Assembly (NCBI GenBank): GCA_037200445.1
Contig: JBBCGH010000001.1
Span: 1,674,001-1,738,000 of the forward strand
Direction: 5' to 3'
Source of the DNA: Alphaproteobacteria bacterium
Lineage (GTDB): Bacteria > Pseudomonadota > Alphaproteobacteria > Rhizobiales > Xanthobacteraceae
Length of the DNA: 64,000 nt
The notes under the pieces are model-generated. The model had not been told where the DNA came from and searched no databases. It saw nothing but the letters and a program-made list of their open reading frames with translations. The translations under genes and the position numbers were made by a program. Shown here in pieces: positions 1 through 8,879 of this stretch (positions are counted from its first letter, which is position 1; each line of letters opens with the position of its first letter).

Positions 1-2
1 AC

Positions 3-281
3 ATCGGCCGCGGCCCGAGCGGCGGCGTGATCATGCATCTGCCGGATCAGGCGCAGCCGACTGAGCTCAGCCTCAAGGGTGGCCCGGACGGCCACAACTA
101 CATTGGACCGCCCAACGAGCCCGCGCCCGGCCAGCGCGACCGCGAGATCGTCTCGTTCGACGGCCGCGTGCTTATCACCCGCTTCGTCGATCCTGAAGTC
201 GCCGGACGGTACGGCACCAGTGTCTACGTGCGCTGCGGCGCCGAGACGGTCGCGGGCAAGAAGGGCCCGGCGAAAAAGTAA
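3..281 (+). CDS. 3' end of a gene of unknown function
   Basis: An open frame enters from the left edge and ends at a TAA at 279-281, giving the last 92 residues of a protein whose start lies outside the window. The frame is open from base 3, and the high-GC codon pattern supports coding. The tail is hydrophilic and closes with a lysine-rich stretch (AGKKGPAKK). One cysteine is present in YVRCGAE. I do not recognise the family and see no signal or membrane segment in this part. It converges with the TonB receptor gene, whose stop is about 35 bases away. Confidence 0.6.
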   Translation: MGRGPSGGVIMHLPDQAQPTELSLKGGPDGHNYIGPPNEPAPGQRDREIVSFDGRVLITRFVDPEVAGRYGTSVYVRCGAETVAGKKGPAKK

Positions 282-316
282 CACGAAGCGCTGACGGCAG
301 CTCCGCGCGTCTTATT

Positions 317-2563
317 CTAGAATTTCACGTTGGCAAACGCGCGCACGCTCGCGCCGGGCAGCAGCACCTCGTCCTTGGGTGTAGGACACGGAATTGCGGA
401 TCGTCGCGTTGAGCAGGTTGTTGCCGGAAAGGCCGACCGTGAATTCCCGCGGCTCGCCGGGACGCGCGGCCTTCAGCTTGCCGGTGTAGCTGATCTCCGC
501 CCGCAAGAGATTATAGCCCGCGGTCGGCGTCTCGAATGGCGCCGTGTCGTTCTGCGCGAATGCGTGCAGCAGGTTGACGCGCGCGAGCCAGTTGCCGTCG
601 CGATAGAACGCGCCGCCGCCGAGCCGCACCGGCGGAATGCGCGGCACGTGGGTGCCGTCGGAGAACGTCGCGCGCACGGTGTCGAACTGTCCTTCCACGC
701 CCCAGACGCCGGCGAGCACGCGCGCCACATCGTACTGCGCCTGGAATTCGCCGCCGCGGAACGTCGCGTCGCGCTGCGAATAGACCGCCTGCTTGGCTTC
801 ATTGTCGGGATCGCCATTGCCGCACGTCTCGAACGTGTCGCCGCACAACACGCCGGTGAGGCGGCGGAAGATGAAGCCTTGAAAGCGCGTGTAGTAGGCG
901 GTCGCCTCGAAGCGCAGCGGGCCCACCGCGCGGCGCAGGCCGACCTCGACTGAGTTCGCCACTTCGATGTTGAGGTTCGGGTTGCCGATGTCGAACGTCC
1001 CGGTCGCATCATGCGCGCCGCGCGAGAACAATTCTGCCGGCTTCGGCGCGCGCTCGACCTGCTGCGCCGTGACGCTGCCGACGAAATCCCACGGCAAATT
1101 CTGGATGAGCCCGACGCTGATGCTCTTCGGCGTGAACGTTAGATCGCGTGGCGCCGTCGTCGAGAGGATGTCGTCCGCGCCGGGAACGGGGAGGAAGTCC
1201 GCCGAAACGTCGGGGTCGACCCGTGCAACGTGACGGATTCGATGCGGCCGGCGACCTGCGCCTTGGTCCAGTCCGAGAACTTGAACTCGTTGAAGATGTA
1301 GCCGGCGATGCGGCGATTGTTGTTCGGGTCCCACAGGCCGGCATTGTCGGGGCTCGGCGCGGTCAATTCCTGGTACCCGGCCTGAACGCCAAGCGCGGTC
1401 GTCAGCGTGGCAAAGCGCAGGTTGAACGGCAGCAACTGCACCTCGACGCGCCCCTCATGCTCCTTGCTGGTGAAGGTCTGGCGCACGCCGTCGCTGAACG
1501 GATCGGCCGGATCCGCAAGCCCGATCTCGTTATGCTTGTAGTCGGTGAAGCCATACCAGAAACGCACCGTATCGATGCCGCCCGCCATCGGGCGGTACTC
1601 GCCCTTGCTGGTGAACTTGGTCTCGTGCGCGTCGATCCGCGCCTTGTGGTCCTCGCCATCGATGCCGGGAATGCCGTAGAGCGCGTTGTTCTGCGTCACC
1701 GCGAAACCCACGAAGCCTTCGTTGAAGATCCAGGACGCGCCGGCGGACTCCGAATCGACGTGCGCCGCCGAATTCGGCTGCGTGCCGTTGAACGGCCGGC
1801 CCGGCGCAAAGAGATAAGGGTAGCCCGGGATGCGATAGTCGTCGGCCCTGCGGCCGAACGCGTCGACATGCACCGCGACGTTGCCGGCCGCGCCGTCGAG
1901 GAGTACGCCGCCTTCCAGTCCGTTGTCGACCGTTGTGGCGGCGCCGCGTGTCTCGCCGGTGACGCAAGGCGCGGGGCAGGGGAGGCGCTCCGGAATCCGG
2001 TTGTTGGTCGTGCTCACCACGCCGCCGATCGACTGCGAGCCGTAGCGCAACGTCGCCGGTCCGCGGATCACCTCCACCTGGTTCGCCGCAAGCGGCATCA
2101 CCGGCACGAAATGATCTTCGCCCAGGTCGGAGACGCCGCCCGCGCCGATGCCATTCTCGGTGATGCCGACGCGATTGACGTCGAGCCCGCGGATGATGGG
2201 CCGCGACGAGGCGCCGGGCGCGAAGCTTGATCCGGTGATGCCGGGCGTTGCGAACAGAAGATCGCCGAGCGTGCTCGCTGGCGTGCGGCGCAGCTCTTCG
2301 TTCGGGATCACCGTCACGGTCGCGAACTGGTCGGTCACGATCGGCAATACGCCCAGCGTCTCGGGAATGGGCGGCGGCGCTTCCACAATCGCGGGGCGGG
2401 GCGCGGGCGCGACTGGCGTCGCACGCGGGGCGGGCCGCGGCGGCGCGCGCCGGATCGGGCTCGGCGCGGTGACGACCAGCGGCGGGAGCTCTTCGACCTG
2501 CGCCTGCGCTTGCGACGCGGCCAACAGCGCAAGTCCCGCACACCCGAACAGCCGCCTCCGCAT
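317..2563 (-). CDS. TonB-dependent outer-membrane receptor, ZnuD-like (two frame breaks)
   Basis: Predicted outer-membrane receptor that takes up a metal, probably zinc, using TonB energy. A signal peptide (about residues 1-21) is followed by a TonB box (LPPLVVTAP), a proline-rich linker, a plug domain (PIIRGLDVNR, VEVIRGPATLRYGS, IGGVV) and a long beta-barrel. The plug wording, especially the GEDH motif before the VEVIRGP segment, resembles the ZnuD family of zinc receptors. The reading frame breaks twice: near 1215 (GRIESVTLHG continues as DVSADFLPVPG in another frame) and near 380, where dropping one base gives a barrel end finishing in FANVKF and a TAG at 317-319. The product would be about 745 residues, normal for the family, so sequencing error is likelier than decay. 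A Zur-like box precedes the gene. Family call is firm; zinc specificity is inferred. Confidence 0.8.
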
Positions 2564-2575
2564 GAGATCGCTCGC

Positions 2576-2608
2576 GAAATGTTATATCATAACGTAATAA
2601 CATTACAT
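2576..2608 (-). promoter_or_regulatory. Zur-like operator upstream of the TonB receptor
   Basis: An AT-rich block sits 13-45 bases upstream of the receptor start inside GC-rich DNA. It contains GAAATGTTATATCATAAC and, overlapping it, ATAACGTAATAACATTAC (2589-2606). The latter matches 16 of 18 positions of the alphaproteobacterial Zur consensus as I recall it (GTAATGTAATAACATTAC, Rhodobacter-type); the former matches the left part of the gammaproteobacterial Zur box. Two overlapping half-palindromes suggest cooperative binding. No zur gene is in the window. Confidence 0.6.
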
Positions 2609-2682
2609 TGAGCGCGGACCGTCAAGTGCCGGGGAGCAACAGTCGGGCCAATCTGAGCGGCCCGAGGACCTCTCTGTGTTCC

Positions 2683-2815
2683 CCTCTCCCCGCTTGCGGG
2701 GAGAGGTCGGATCGCGAGCGATCCGGGCGAGGGGAAGTCGGCACAGGCAATTGCCCCTCACCCGGCTTGGACCTCTCGGTCCTCGCCACCCTCTCCCCGC
2801 AAGCGGAGAGAGGAA
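2683..2815. repeat. Composite palindromic intergenic repeat (CTCTCCCCGC family)
   Basis: A run of hairpins: CCTCTCCCCGC/GCGGGGAGAGG with a 2-base loop at 2683-2706, GGATCGC/GCGATCC at 2709-2724, then a second imperfect CCTCTCCCCGC hairpin ending near 2814. The same core recurs at 13308-13430 and 36683-36714. It lies beyond the remnant of an XRE regulator and could end transcription from the lyase side. Confidence 0.75.
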
Positions 2816-2822
2816 AGTGCCG

Positions 2823-3026
2823 CTACCTGCTCGCCTGCGTGAGCCGCGCCAGTCCCTCCGTGAGCGCCACCAGCGCGTAACGCCGCGCAGCAGCGTCATC
2901 ACCGGCACGCCGAGCGCGTCCGCGATCCGCACCAGTCGGCCGGAGCCGACGCGGTTCACGCCTTTCTCGTACTTCTGCAGTTGCTGCAAGCTCGTGCTGC
3001 GGAACGATGCCGTCCCACGGCTTCAT
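2823..3026 (-). pseudogene. Remnant of an XRE-type helix-turn-helix regulator
   Basis: One frame encodes SLQQLQKYEKGVNR followed by LVRIADALGVPV, the second half of an HTH-XRE domain as found in small alphaproteobacterial regulators (usual wording FQQVQKYEKGVNR). The first HTH helices are missing, replaced by an unrelated short start. The expected C-terminal end (ALVALTEGLARLTQASR, stop at 2823) is in a different frame, so there is a frame break near 2885. The fragment starts 15 bases beyond the lyase stop. It is a decayed or truncated regulator, not a functional gene as it stands. Confidence 0.6.
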
Positions 3027-3040
3027 TGGATGGTCCTTCC

Positions 3041-3925
3041 TCAATCGCGGTAGCGCGCTTCGAGCGCGTCGTAGAGATCCTTGGCGACGGCGCGCTGACG
3101 CTCGTCGAACGACGCGAGGCGCTCGCGCACCGCGTCGAGTGAGCCAGTCTGCTTGAGCGAACCGAGAACGTCCCGCACCGACTTCAGTGCGGCCTGCAGC
3201 GCGGCATTGGCGTAAAGGACAGCGCCAAAGCCCATTTTGGCGAGCTCGGCTTGGGACACCGACGGCGTCAGGCCGCCGAACACCATATTGGCAAACTGCG
3301 GCACCGGCAGGTCGCGTGCGATCGTGGCAAGCTCGTCAATACTCACCGGCGCCTCGACGAAAGTCGCGTCCGCGCCTGCCTCGATGAACGCACGCGCCCG
3401 CTCCAGCCCTTCGGCGAAGCCGCGCACGGCGCGTACATCCGTACGCGCGACAATCTGGAAATCGCCGTCGCGTCTCGAGTCGACCGCAGCCTTGACCTTC
3501 TGCACCATCTCGGCGAGCGGAATGACATCCTTGCCCTTGAAGTGACCGCACTTCTTGGGAAACACCTGATCTTCGATCTGGATGCCGGCAGCGCCGGCGC
3601 GCTCGAGCACCGCGACCGTGCGCGTCATGTTCACCGGGTTGCCAAAGCCGGTGTCGGCGTCGGCCAGCACTGGAACAGCGACGACGTCGCAGATCCGCGC
3701 GACGTGCTCCGCCAGTTCGGTCAGCGTGACAAGTCCGACATCGGGAACGCCGAGCGACATGTTCGCGATGCCGGCGCCTGTGATGTAGATGGCCTCGTAG
3801 CCGAGATCCTCGATGACACGCGCGAACAGCGCGTTCGCGGTTCCGGGAAAAATTGCGGCGCGCTTCGCCGCCAGGAGGGATTTGAGCCGCGTGGTCGGTC
3901 GTTCCAGCCGGACGGGAGCGTTCAC
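3041..3925 (-). CDS. Isocitrate lyase/PEP mutase family protein (oxaloacetate decarboxylase or methylisocitrate lyase-like)
   Basis: A 294-residue TIM-barrel enzyme of the ICL/PEPM superfamily, which makes or breaks C-C or P-C bonds alpha to a carboxylate. Visible landmarks: DADTGFGNP (metal-binding aspartates, about residues 91-99), GIQIEDQ, and the lyase loop KKCGH with its catalytic cysteine (about residues 127-131), then GKDVIPLAEMVQK. KKCGH favours a lyase or decarboxylase over PEP mutase. Length matches the 2-methylisocitrate lyase/oxaloacetate decarboxylase group. The exact substrate cannot be told from sequence. A GntR/FCD regulator lies directly upstream on the same strand, and a perfect palindrome (3971-3986) sits 46 bases before this start, so GntR control by a carboxylate ligand is likely. 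Confidence 0.85.
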   Translation of the reverse strand: MNAPVRLERPTTRLKSLLAAKRAAIFPGTANALFARVIEDLGYEAIYITGAGIANMSLGVPDVGLVTLTELAEHVARICDVVAVPVLADADTGFGNPVNMTRTVAVLERAGAAGIQIEDQVFPKKCGHFKGKDVIPLAEMVQKVKAAVDSRRDGDFQIVARTDVRAVRGFAEGLERARAFIEAGADATFVEAPVSIDELATIARDLPVPQFANMVFGGLTPSVSQAELAKMGFGAVLYANAALQAALKSVRDVLGSLKQTGSLDAVRERLASFDERQRAVAKDLYDALEARYRD

Positions 3926-3970
3926 GTGACTGACCCTTTCTTGAGAGCCAAATGAGACCGGCCCAGCCGG

Positions 3971-3986
3971 AAACTGTCAACAGTTT
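3971..3986. promoter_or_regulatory. Perfect palindrome, probable GntR operator for the lyase gene
   Basis: AAACTGTCAACAGTTT is a perfect 7+2+7 palindrome between the GntR gene (its stop codon overlaps the site) and the lyase gene, 46 bases before the lyase start. A related sequence, AAACTGTCTACAAG, lies upstream of the GntR gene (4784-4797). FCD-type GntR proteins bind sites with a TNGTNNNACNA-like core, which TGTCAACA fits. The role is inferred. Confidence 0.6.
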
Positions 3987-4717
3987 TCAGGTGCGGCGCG
4001 TGCGCGCGTGCGCTGGATGCGCGGCGGCGCGACTTCGGGCGCAGCCTGCTCCGCCTCCCCCATCGCCGACAGCGTGCTCAGGCGGGCGTTGCGGATATGA
4101 CGGCGCATCGTGCCTTCGGCAGCATCCGGATTTCGCGAAACAAGCGCTTCGAGGATATCGCGATGTTCGCCGAGCGCGACCTGTGCGCGGCCGTGCCGCG
4201 TGCTGGAGCGCAACCGGTGAATGCGCAGCTGATAATAGACCTCATCGAGCAGCATCCGTTCCAGACGTTCGCAGCGGGCCGACTTCACGATCGTGAGGTG
4301 ATAGTCGTCATCGCGCGATCGCTGGTAGTAGGCGAAGCCTGCCGCCAGTTCCGGCTGGCTGGCGTGATGAGCCAAAAGCTCCCGCAAATGGGCCAGTTCC
4401 GGCATTGTCATGCGCTGTGCCGCAAGGCGTGCCGCCATGCCCTCGAGCGCTTCCCTGACGAGAAACAAGTGCTCCAGATCCTGCTGATTGAAATCGATCA
4501 CGCTGACGCCAAGCCGCGGCGTCCGTGTCACCAGCCGGCCTTCCAGGCGGCCGAGCGCCTCGCGCAGAGGTCCGCGGCTGATGCCCAAACGCCGCGCAAG
4601 TTCGGACTCAGAGAGCTTCTGTCCCGGCGCGAATTCACCGGAGGTGATGGCTTCCACCAGCTGGTTGAAAATCGAGTTGGTGAGTGACGTTGCTTCGATC
4701 GCGCGGATGACAGTCAT
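3977..4717 (-). CDS. GntR family regulator, FCD (FadR) subfamily
   Basis: A 246-residue DNA-binding repressor or activator. The winged HTH is at about residues 20-75 (ESELARRLGISRGPLREAL, LVTRTPRLGVSV), followed by the all-helical FCD ligand domain. FCD metal ligands appear as DDYH, GEHRDI and MRRHIRN (one aspartate and histidines), so a metal-bound carboxylate is a plausible effector. The last 30 residues are an extra basic, disordered tail. The gene is upstream of and co-oriented with the ICL/PEPM gene, with only about 50 bases between. Near-identical half-sites before both genes suggest it controls itself and the lyase. Confidence 0.88.
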   Translation of the reverse strand: MTVIRAIEATSLTNSIFNQLVEAITSGEFAPGQKLSESELARRLGISRGPLREALGRLEGRLVTRTPRLGVSVIDFNQQDLEHLFLVREALEGMAARLAAQRMTMPELAHLRELLAHHASQPELAAGFAYYQRSRDDDYHLTIVKSARCERLERMLLDEVYYQLRIHRLRSSTRHGRAQVALGEHRDILEALVSRNPDAAEGTMRRHIRNARLSTLSAMGEAEQAAPEVAPPRIQRTRARAAPENC

Positions 4718-4783
4718 TGGTCACTCGACCGGGTGCTCGTCTATGGGCGTGTTAGCCCCTTAGCGGGATAGTGAACAGGCTGC

Positions 4784-4797
4784 AAACTGTCTACAAG
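4784..4797. promoter_or_regulatory. Candidate autoregulatory GntR site
   Basis: AAACTGTCTACAAG, 67-80 bases upstream of the GntR start, repeats the left arm of the perfect palindrome at 3971-3986 and keeps the TGT-N2-ACA core. The right arm is only partly conserved. Between here and 5015 I see no gene. Confidence 0.45.
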
Positions 4798-5015
4798 CAG
4801 CGGAAATAGTCAGCGATCAGGCAGGTGATTGATTGTGACGGGCTGCCAGGCGGCCCGCTCATGTTCGCTGCGGGGTCGTTAGCTGACTCTCGCTCAGGTT
4901 CGGTTGATGTCTCCTTCGCGACTAAGAACGGACTATTCGGATTGATCGATGGGGAGGGACAGATGAGTATGGATATCTCCGGCAGAAAACCGACCGGCCA
5001 GCGGAGGCGAATATT

Positions 5016-5420
5016 TCACCCGGCAACGGCGCGCCGGGGCTGTTCGTCCATGCACTCCATGACTGCGTGGCGCGCGGCGATCAGCCCTTGCACGATGCAG
5101 CGCGCAAGCCCGTGTTCGCTGAACCCGCCGGCGGATTCGCCGCCACAATAAAGACCGGGAATCCCCTGTCCCCGCATGTCGATCACTTGGCATTGCGCAT
5201 CGATACGCAGCCCCGCGCGCGTGTCGTGCAGCACCGGCGTCGACCAGGCCGCATAGAACGGCGGCGTTGCGATCTTGTGGCGCGGGGTCGGCTTGCCGAA
5301 ATCGCTATCCTGTCCGGCATCGACGAACGAGTTATAGCGCGCCACGTCATACCAAGATTGAGAGTACGGTTCGGTACCTGGGCATCGAAGTAGACGACGC
5401 GCTCGCCATCGCCGAGCAAA
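5016..5420 (-). pseudogene. 3' remnant of a flavoprotein oxidoreductase (fumarate reductase/succinate dehydrogenase type)
   Basis: The frame ending at 5016 encodes ARYNSFVDAGQDSDFGKP, PPFYAAWSTPVLHDT, then IPGLYCGGESAGGFSEHG, which is the C-terminal FAD-contacting end of FAD_binding_2 family oxidoreductases (usual wording PGLYAAGEVAGG). About 110 residues of a normal 450-550 remain. The N-terminal Rossmann motif and most of the protein are missing, and upstream sequence (5420-5690) has no matching frame and is less GC-rich. The fragment probably belonged to the catabolic cluster of the lyase and GntR genes. Bases 5421-5691 hold nothing I can identify beyond a weak hairpin near 5610-5635. Confidence 0.7.
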
Positions 5421-5691
5421 TGGATGTCTGGGGGATTGGAGCTGAGCTGGAGACCGGCGGGCTATCTATTTGCTCTCGGGGGGCGATGGTCAACAGCTCC
5501 AATCTCTAATTATCTGTTTCTGAATAGAAAATAGCAGCCTAGCGATGATCTCTGACCTCGGGCGGCTTCGGATTTTTCTTTTTCGGGCGGAGCAGAAATG
5601 GACAAGGGACGCCCGCCCCTTCCAAACGGGCGGCCGAGCATTGGCTGTTTGACCCATGAAGACGGCGCGATGGGCTCGAACCGAGCCGCGA

Positions 5692-6408
5692 TCAACCCAC
5701 GTACCAACGCTCCGGAAGCTGCGGGCGCGGCCCCGATACCGACACCGGCTGCGCCCCATTGGACACGAATCCGGCGCGCTGCGCGTATGTCGTGAGGTCC
5801 TTCGGCGGCGTGATCATGTATTCGAGGGTTTCGATACGCTGCAACAGATCGAATTGAATCGCAAAGCCTTCGGCAAACCGGCGCACGACGGTGCCGACAC
5901 ATCGTCCAACCGCAAGACGCGTTCCGATCTCCGGCTCGACATCGGCCGACACCGCCACGCCCGAGGGCGAGACATCGATGATCAGACAGTTCAGCGTCGT
6001 GCCGTCGCCAAAGATCAGGATGGAGTGCGGGCTCTGCGGCACGATGCGCCTTTGGGCGCGCGAGTCGATGACGGCCGCGTCCTCCTGGTGTTTCTTCAGC
6101 CAGGAGAGCTGGGCCACGAATTTTTCGCGGCGCTGCCGCGGCAGCTCGATGTCGAGCAGGAAGCCGCCCTCGGTGAGGTTGGTGATCCACCCATCGATGT
6201 TTCCGAAATCGCCGAAATACGTGACGACGCGCTCGCCCACCGGCCCGAGTACCGGTACCGAGACGAGCATCTGGTAGGGTGAAACGCGGCTGGTGCGGCA
6301 GGCGAATTCGCGGCGGTTGCCCTTCGTGTCGTAGCGGCTCGCAAGGCTGTAGCGCCCGCCCAGACGCAGGTCGATCGAACGCTGCTGGAAGAAGTCCGCC
6401 GTGGACAC
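5692..6408 (-). CDS. PilZ domain protein with two PilZ-like domains
   Basis: A 238-residue soluble protein. The N-terminal part carries a degenerate PilZ-like segment (about residues 10-95: LGGRYSLASRYD, ACRTSRVSPYQMLVSV, GDFGNIDGWITNLTEGGFLLDI). The second half carries another (SRAQRRIVPQ, CLIIDVSPSGVAVS, AEGFAIQFD; about residues 115-195). The RRIVP and D-S-SGVAVS wording corresponds to the RxxxR and D/NxSxxG c-di-GMP-binding motifs, so the second domain is the better ligand-binding candidate. It probably senses c-di-GMP for motility or envelope control, as do other PilZ proteins. Start is the ATG at 6406-6408. Between it and the MFS gene (6409-6657) I see only AT-richer intergenic DNA. Confidence 0.8.
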   Translation of the reverse strand: MSTADFFQQRSIDLRLGGRYSLASRYDTKGNRREFACRTSRVSPYQMLVSVPVLGPVGERVVTYFGDFGNIDGWITNLTEGGFLLDIELPRQRREKFVAQLSWLKKHQEDAAVIDSRAQRRIVPQSPHSILIFGDGTTLNCLIIDVSPSGVAVSADVEPEIGTRLAVGRCVGTVVRRFAEGFAIQFDLLQRIETLEYMITPPKDLTTYAQRAGFVSNGAQPVSVSGPRPQLPERWYVG

Positions 6409-6657
6409 GCTGGCACTCTGGGTTGTCCCGCCCGTGCCATATGCCCTGAGCCAACTTAATGAGATTTTTCAATAAAAGAGTTCCCTGAAGTTCCATGGTT
6501 TCTGGTTAAAGGTAGCTGAGTACGACCTGTGAAAATTCGGCCTTGGTGTGGGATTTTGCCGCGATTGCAACCGGGGATGGCGCCGTTCCGCCGCGCAATT
6601 TCGCTTTCTGAAAAAGCGGGCAGGTTGCCGCCCGTGCTAGCTTGACTCCGAGTCGCA

Positions 6658-7842
6658 ATGCCTTCTCTCCGTGCATTCATTGTCGGGCCCTGGCGCGCCG
6701 TCCCGGTGCTCGGCGTCACGCAGATCCTCGCCTGGGGCGCGGTGTTCTATACGCCGGTGCTGATCCTGCCGCTGATCGCGGAGGACCGCGGGTTTTCGCT
6801 GACGTTTGCGATGGGCGGATTTTCCGCGGGGCTGCTTGTCGCGGGGCTCGTCGCGCCGACGGTCGGTGGGCTGATCGACCGCTACGGCGGGCATTGCGTG
6901 ATGCCGTTCGGCTCGCTCGGCGGCGCGGCCGGGCTGGTGGCGATGACGCATGCGGCGCACCCGGCCGCTTACGTCGCGGTGTGGATGCTGCTCGGCGCCG
7001 CGATGGCCGCCTCGCTCTACGATCCGGCGTTCGCCACGCTCGGCCGCATCTTCGGCGCGCGCGCCCGCCAGCCGATCACGGTGCTCACCCTTGCGGGCGG
7101 CTTTGCCTCGACGGTGAGCTGGCCCGTCACCTACGCGCTCTTGAAGCCGCTCGGCTGGCAGGGCACGTACCTGGTCTACGCGGCGCTACTCGCGCTCGTT
7201 GCCGCGCCGCTGCATGCCTTCGCGCTGCCGCGGGGACGCGCTGCCACCGAGATTGTGCCCGCCGATCCGGCTGCAGCTCTACCGCTGGTCCGCCCTGCGA
7301 GCGGCGCGGCGTTCGTGCTGCTGGTCGCGGCGTTTTCCGCGTACGCGTTCATCCCCTCCGGGCTCTCGGCGCATCTGCTCGCGATCTTGCAGCGCGCGGG
7401 GATCGATGCCGGAACGGTCGTCTTCATCGGCTCGCTGTTCGGCCCCTCTCAGGTGGCCGCCCGCCTCTGCGAGTTTATTTTCGCACGCAACGTCCATCCG
7501 CTCGTCATGGTGCGCTTCGCCGTGGGCCTGATGGTACTGGCCTTCGCGGTGCTCTGGCTGCTGGGAATTTCGGCGCCGGTCGCGGTGATGTTCTCGGTCA
7601 TGTTCGGCGCCGCCAACGGGCTGGTCACGATCGCGCGCGGCGCGGTCCCGCTGGCGCTGTTCGGACCCGCGGGCTACGGCCGCACCGTCGGGCGCATCGC
7701 GCAGCCCTCGCTGATCATCACCGCCATCGCGCCGCTGGTGATCGCGTTCGTTGCCGAACGTGCGTCCGATCCCGTCGCGCTTGGCGTCGCGGCGGCGTTC
7801 GCGGTTGTTTCGCTGATGTGCTTCGCGGCCGTCCGTCGCTAG
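6658..7842 (+). CDS. Major facilitator superfamily transporter
   Basis: A 394-residue inner-membrane protein with about 12 predicted hydrophobic segments from residue 15 to the end. The loop between segments 2 and 3 has the MFS signature in GGLIDRYGGH (about residues 71-80). The long central loop (about residues 185-212) separates the two six-helix halves. The family resembles the small drug or monocarboxylate MFS carriers of alphaproteobacteria; the substrate cannot be inferred. The gene overlaps the convergent ribF gene by 4 bases and has no operon partner. Confidence 0.85.
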   Translation: MPSLRAFIVGPWRAVPVLGVTQILAWGAVFYTPVLILPLIAEDRGFSLTFAMGGFSAGLLVAGLVAPTVGGLIDRYGGHCVMPFGSLGGAAGLVAMTHAAHPAAYVAVWMLLGAAMAASLYDPAFATLGRIFGARARQPITVLTLAGGFASTVSWPVTYALLKPLGWQGTYLVYAALLALVAAPLHAFALPRGRAATEIVPADPAAALPLVRPASGAAFVLLVAAFSAYAFIPSGLSAHLLAILQRAGIDAGTVVFIGSLFGPSQVAARLCEFIFARNVHPLVMVRFAVGLMVLAFAVLWLLGISAPVAVMFSVMFGAANGLVTIARGAVPLALFGPAGYGRTVGRIAQPSLIITAIAPLVIAFVAERASDPVALGVAAAFAVVSLMCFAAVRR

Positions 7843-8831
7843 GTCGCGATCTCGCCGAGCGGCGGAAACACACCGCCGGCGCGCCCTAGCGCCGCACGGG
7901 CGAGTCGTGAGTCATCATCCATGCGCTTGACCAGCGCGTCGACCGTATCGAACTTCAGCTCCGGCCTGATCCAGCCGATGAATGCGACATCGAGCGGCGC
8001 GCCATAGAGGTCGCCGGAAAAATCGAACACATGCACTTCGAGCAGCGGCGCGCCGTTATCGAAGGTCGGCCGCGTGCCGAAACTCGCAACCCCGTCGCGG
8101 ATCAGCCCGCCGATCCCGATGCGCACCGCGTAGATGCCGTGCTTGAGCCCGCAGTCCGGATCGAGCGCGATGTTCGCGGTCGGAAATCCAAGATCGCGTC
8201 CCCGCTTGTCGCCCGAGATAACCGGGCCGGACGCAAACCACGGATAGCCGAGCAACTCGGCGGCCTCGACGACGCGGCCGTCGGCAAGCGCCGCGCGGAT
8301 CGAGGATGAGGACACCGGCCGCCCCTCGTCCTCGAGCGGCGGCGCGGTCTCGACCGTGAAGCCGTAGCGCTCGCCCTCTGCGGCGAGGAATTTCGGTGAG
8401 CCCTGCCGTTCATGGCCGAAATGAAAATCGAACCCGATAGTGGCCCCGCGAATGCCAAGCCGCCCGACCAGGATGCGTGCGACGAACAGCTCCGCCGTCA
8501 GCGCGGCGAAGTTGGCATCGAAGGTCAGCACGAGCGCGCCGGTCAGGCCGGTGGCGGCGAGCAGGCGAAGCTTCGAGGGCTCGTCGGTGAGGCGAAACAC
8601 CGGATCGGATGGCCGCAGCACCTTGCGCGGATGCGGCTCGAACGTGATGGCGATGGCCGGCGCGCCGAGCGGGGCAGCGCGCGCCAGCGCCGCATCGATG
8701 ACGGCGCGGTGGCCGCGGTGCACGCCATCGAAGTTGCCGATTGCCGCGACCGCGCCGCGAAACTGCGCGACGCGAGGGGCGTCATCGCGGGCAACGACGA
8801 ACGGTCTGGTGGGTCTGGGAGGCGCGGTCAT
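7839..8831 (-). CDS. ribF: Bifunctional riboflavin kinase/FAD synthetase
   Basis: Makes FMN from riboflavin and FAD from FMN in the cytoplasm. The N-terminal FAD synthetase domain (about residues 20-185) has the nucleotidyltransferase motif IGNFDGVHRGH and the FDFHFGHERQG loop with the later VSSSSIR. The C-terminal riboflavin kinase domain (about 190-315) has SGDKRGRDLGFPTANI and FGTRPTF. At 330 residues it is full length and intact. In many relatives ribF lies beside ileS; here it instead precedes a MaoC gene by 48 bases (maoC upstream, same strand), so the two may be co-transcribed. Confidence 0.95.
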   Translation of the reverse strand: MTAPPRPTRPFVVARDDAPRVAQFRGAVAAIGNFDGVHRGHRAVIDAALARAAPLGAPAIAITFEPHPRKVLRPSDPVFRLTDEPSKLRLLAATGLTGALVLTFDANFAALTAELFVARILVGRLGIRGATIGFDFHFGHERQGSPKFLAAEGERYGFTVETAPPLEDEGRPVSSSSIRAALADGRVVEAAELLGYPWFASGPVISGDKRGRDLGFPTANIALDPDCGLKHGIYAVRIGIGGLIRDGVASFGTRPTFDNGAPLLEVHVFDFSGDLYGAPLDVAFIGWIRPELKFDTVDALVKRMDDDSRLARAALGRAGGVFPPLGEIAT

Positions 8832-8879
8832 CGGAAAGGATGTTTGCGCCGCGACCCTGTGGTGCTCCGCGCCGCGAAG

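Noticed and set aside
5510-6496. Minus-strand 328-codon frame overlapping the PilZ gene
   Set aside because: Its sequence is arginine-rich shadow text without a domain, while the alternative frame gives clear PilZ motifs.
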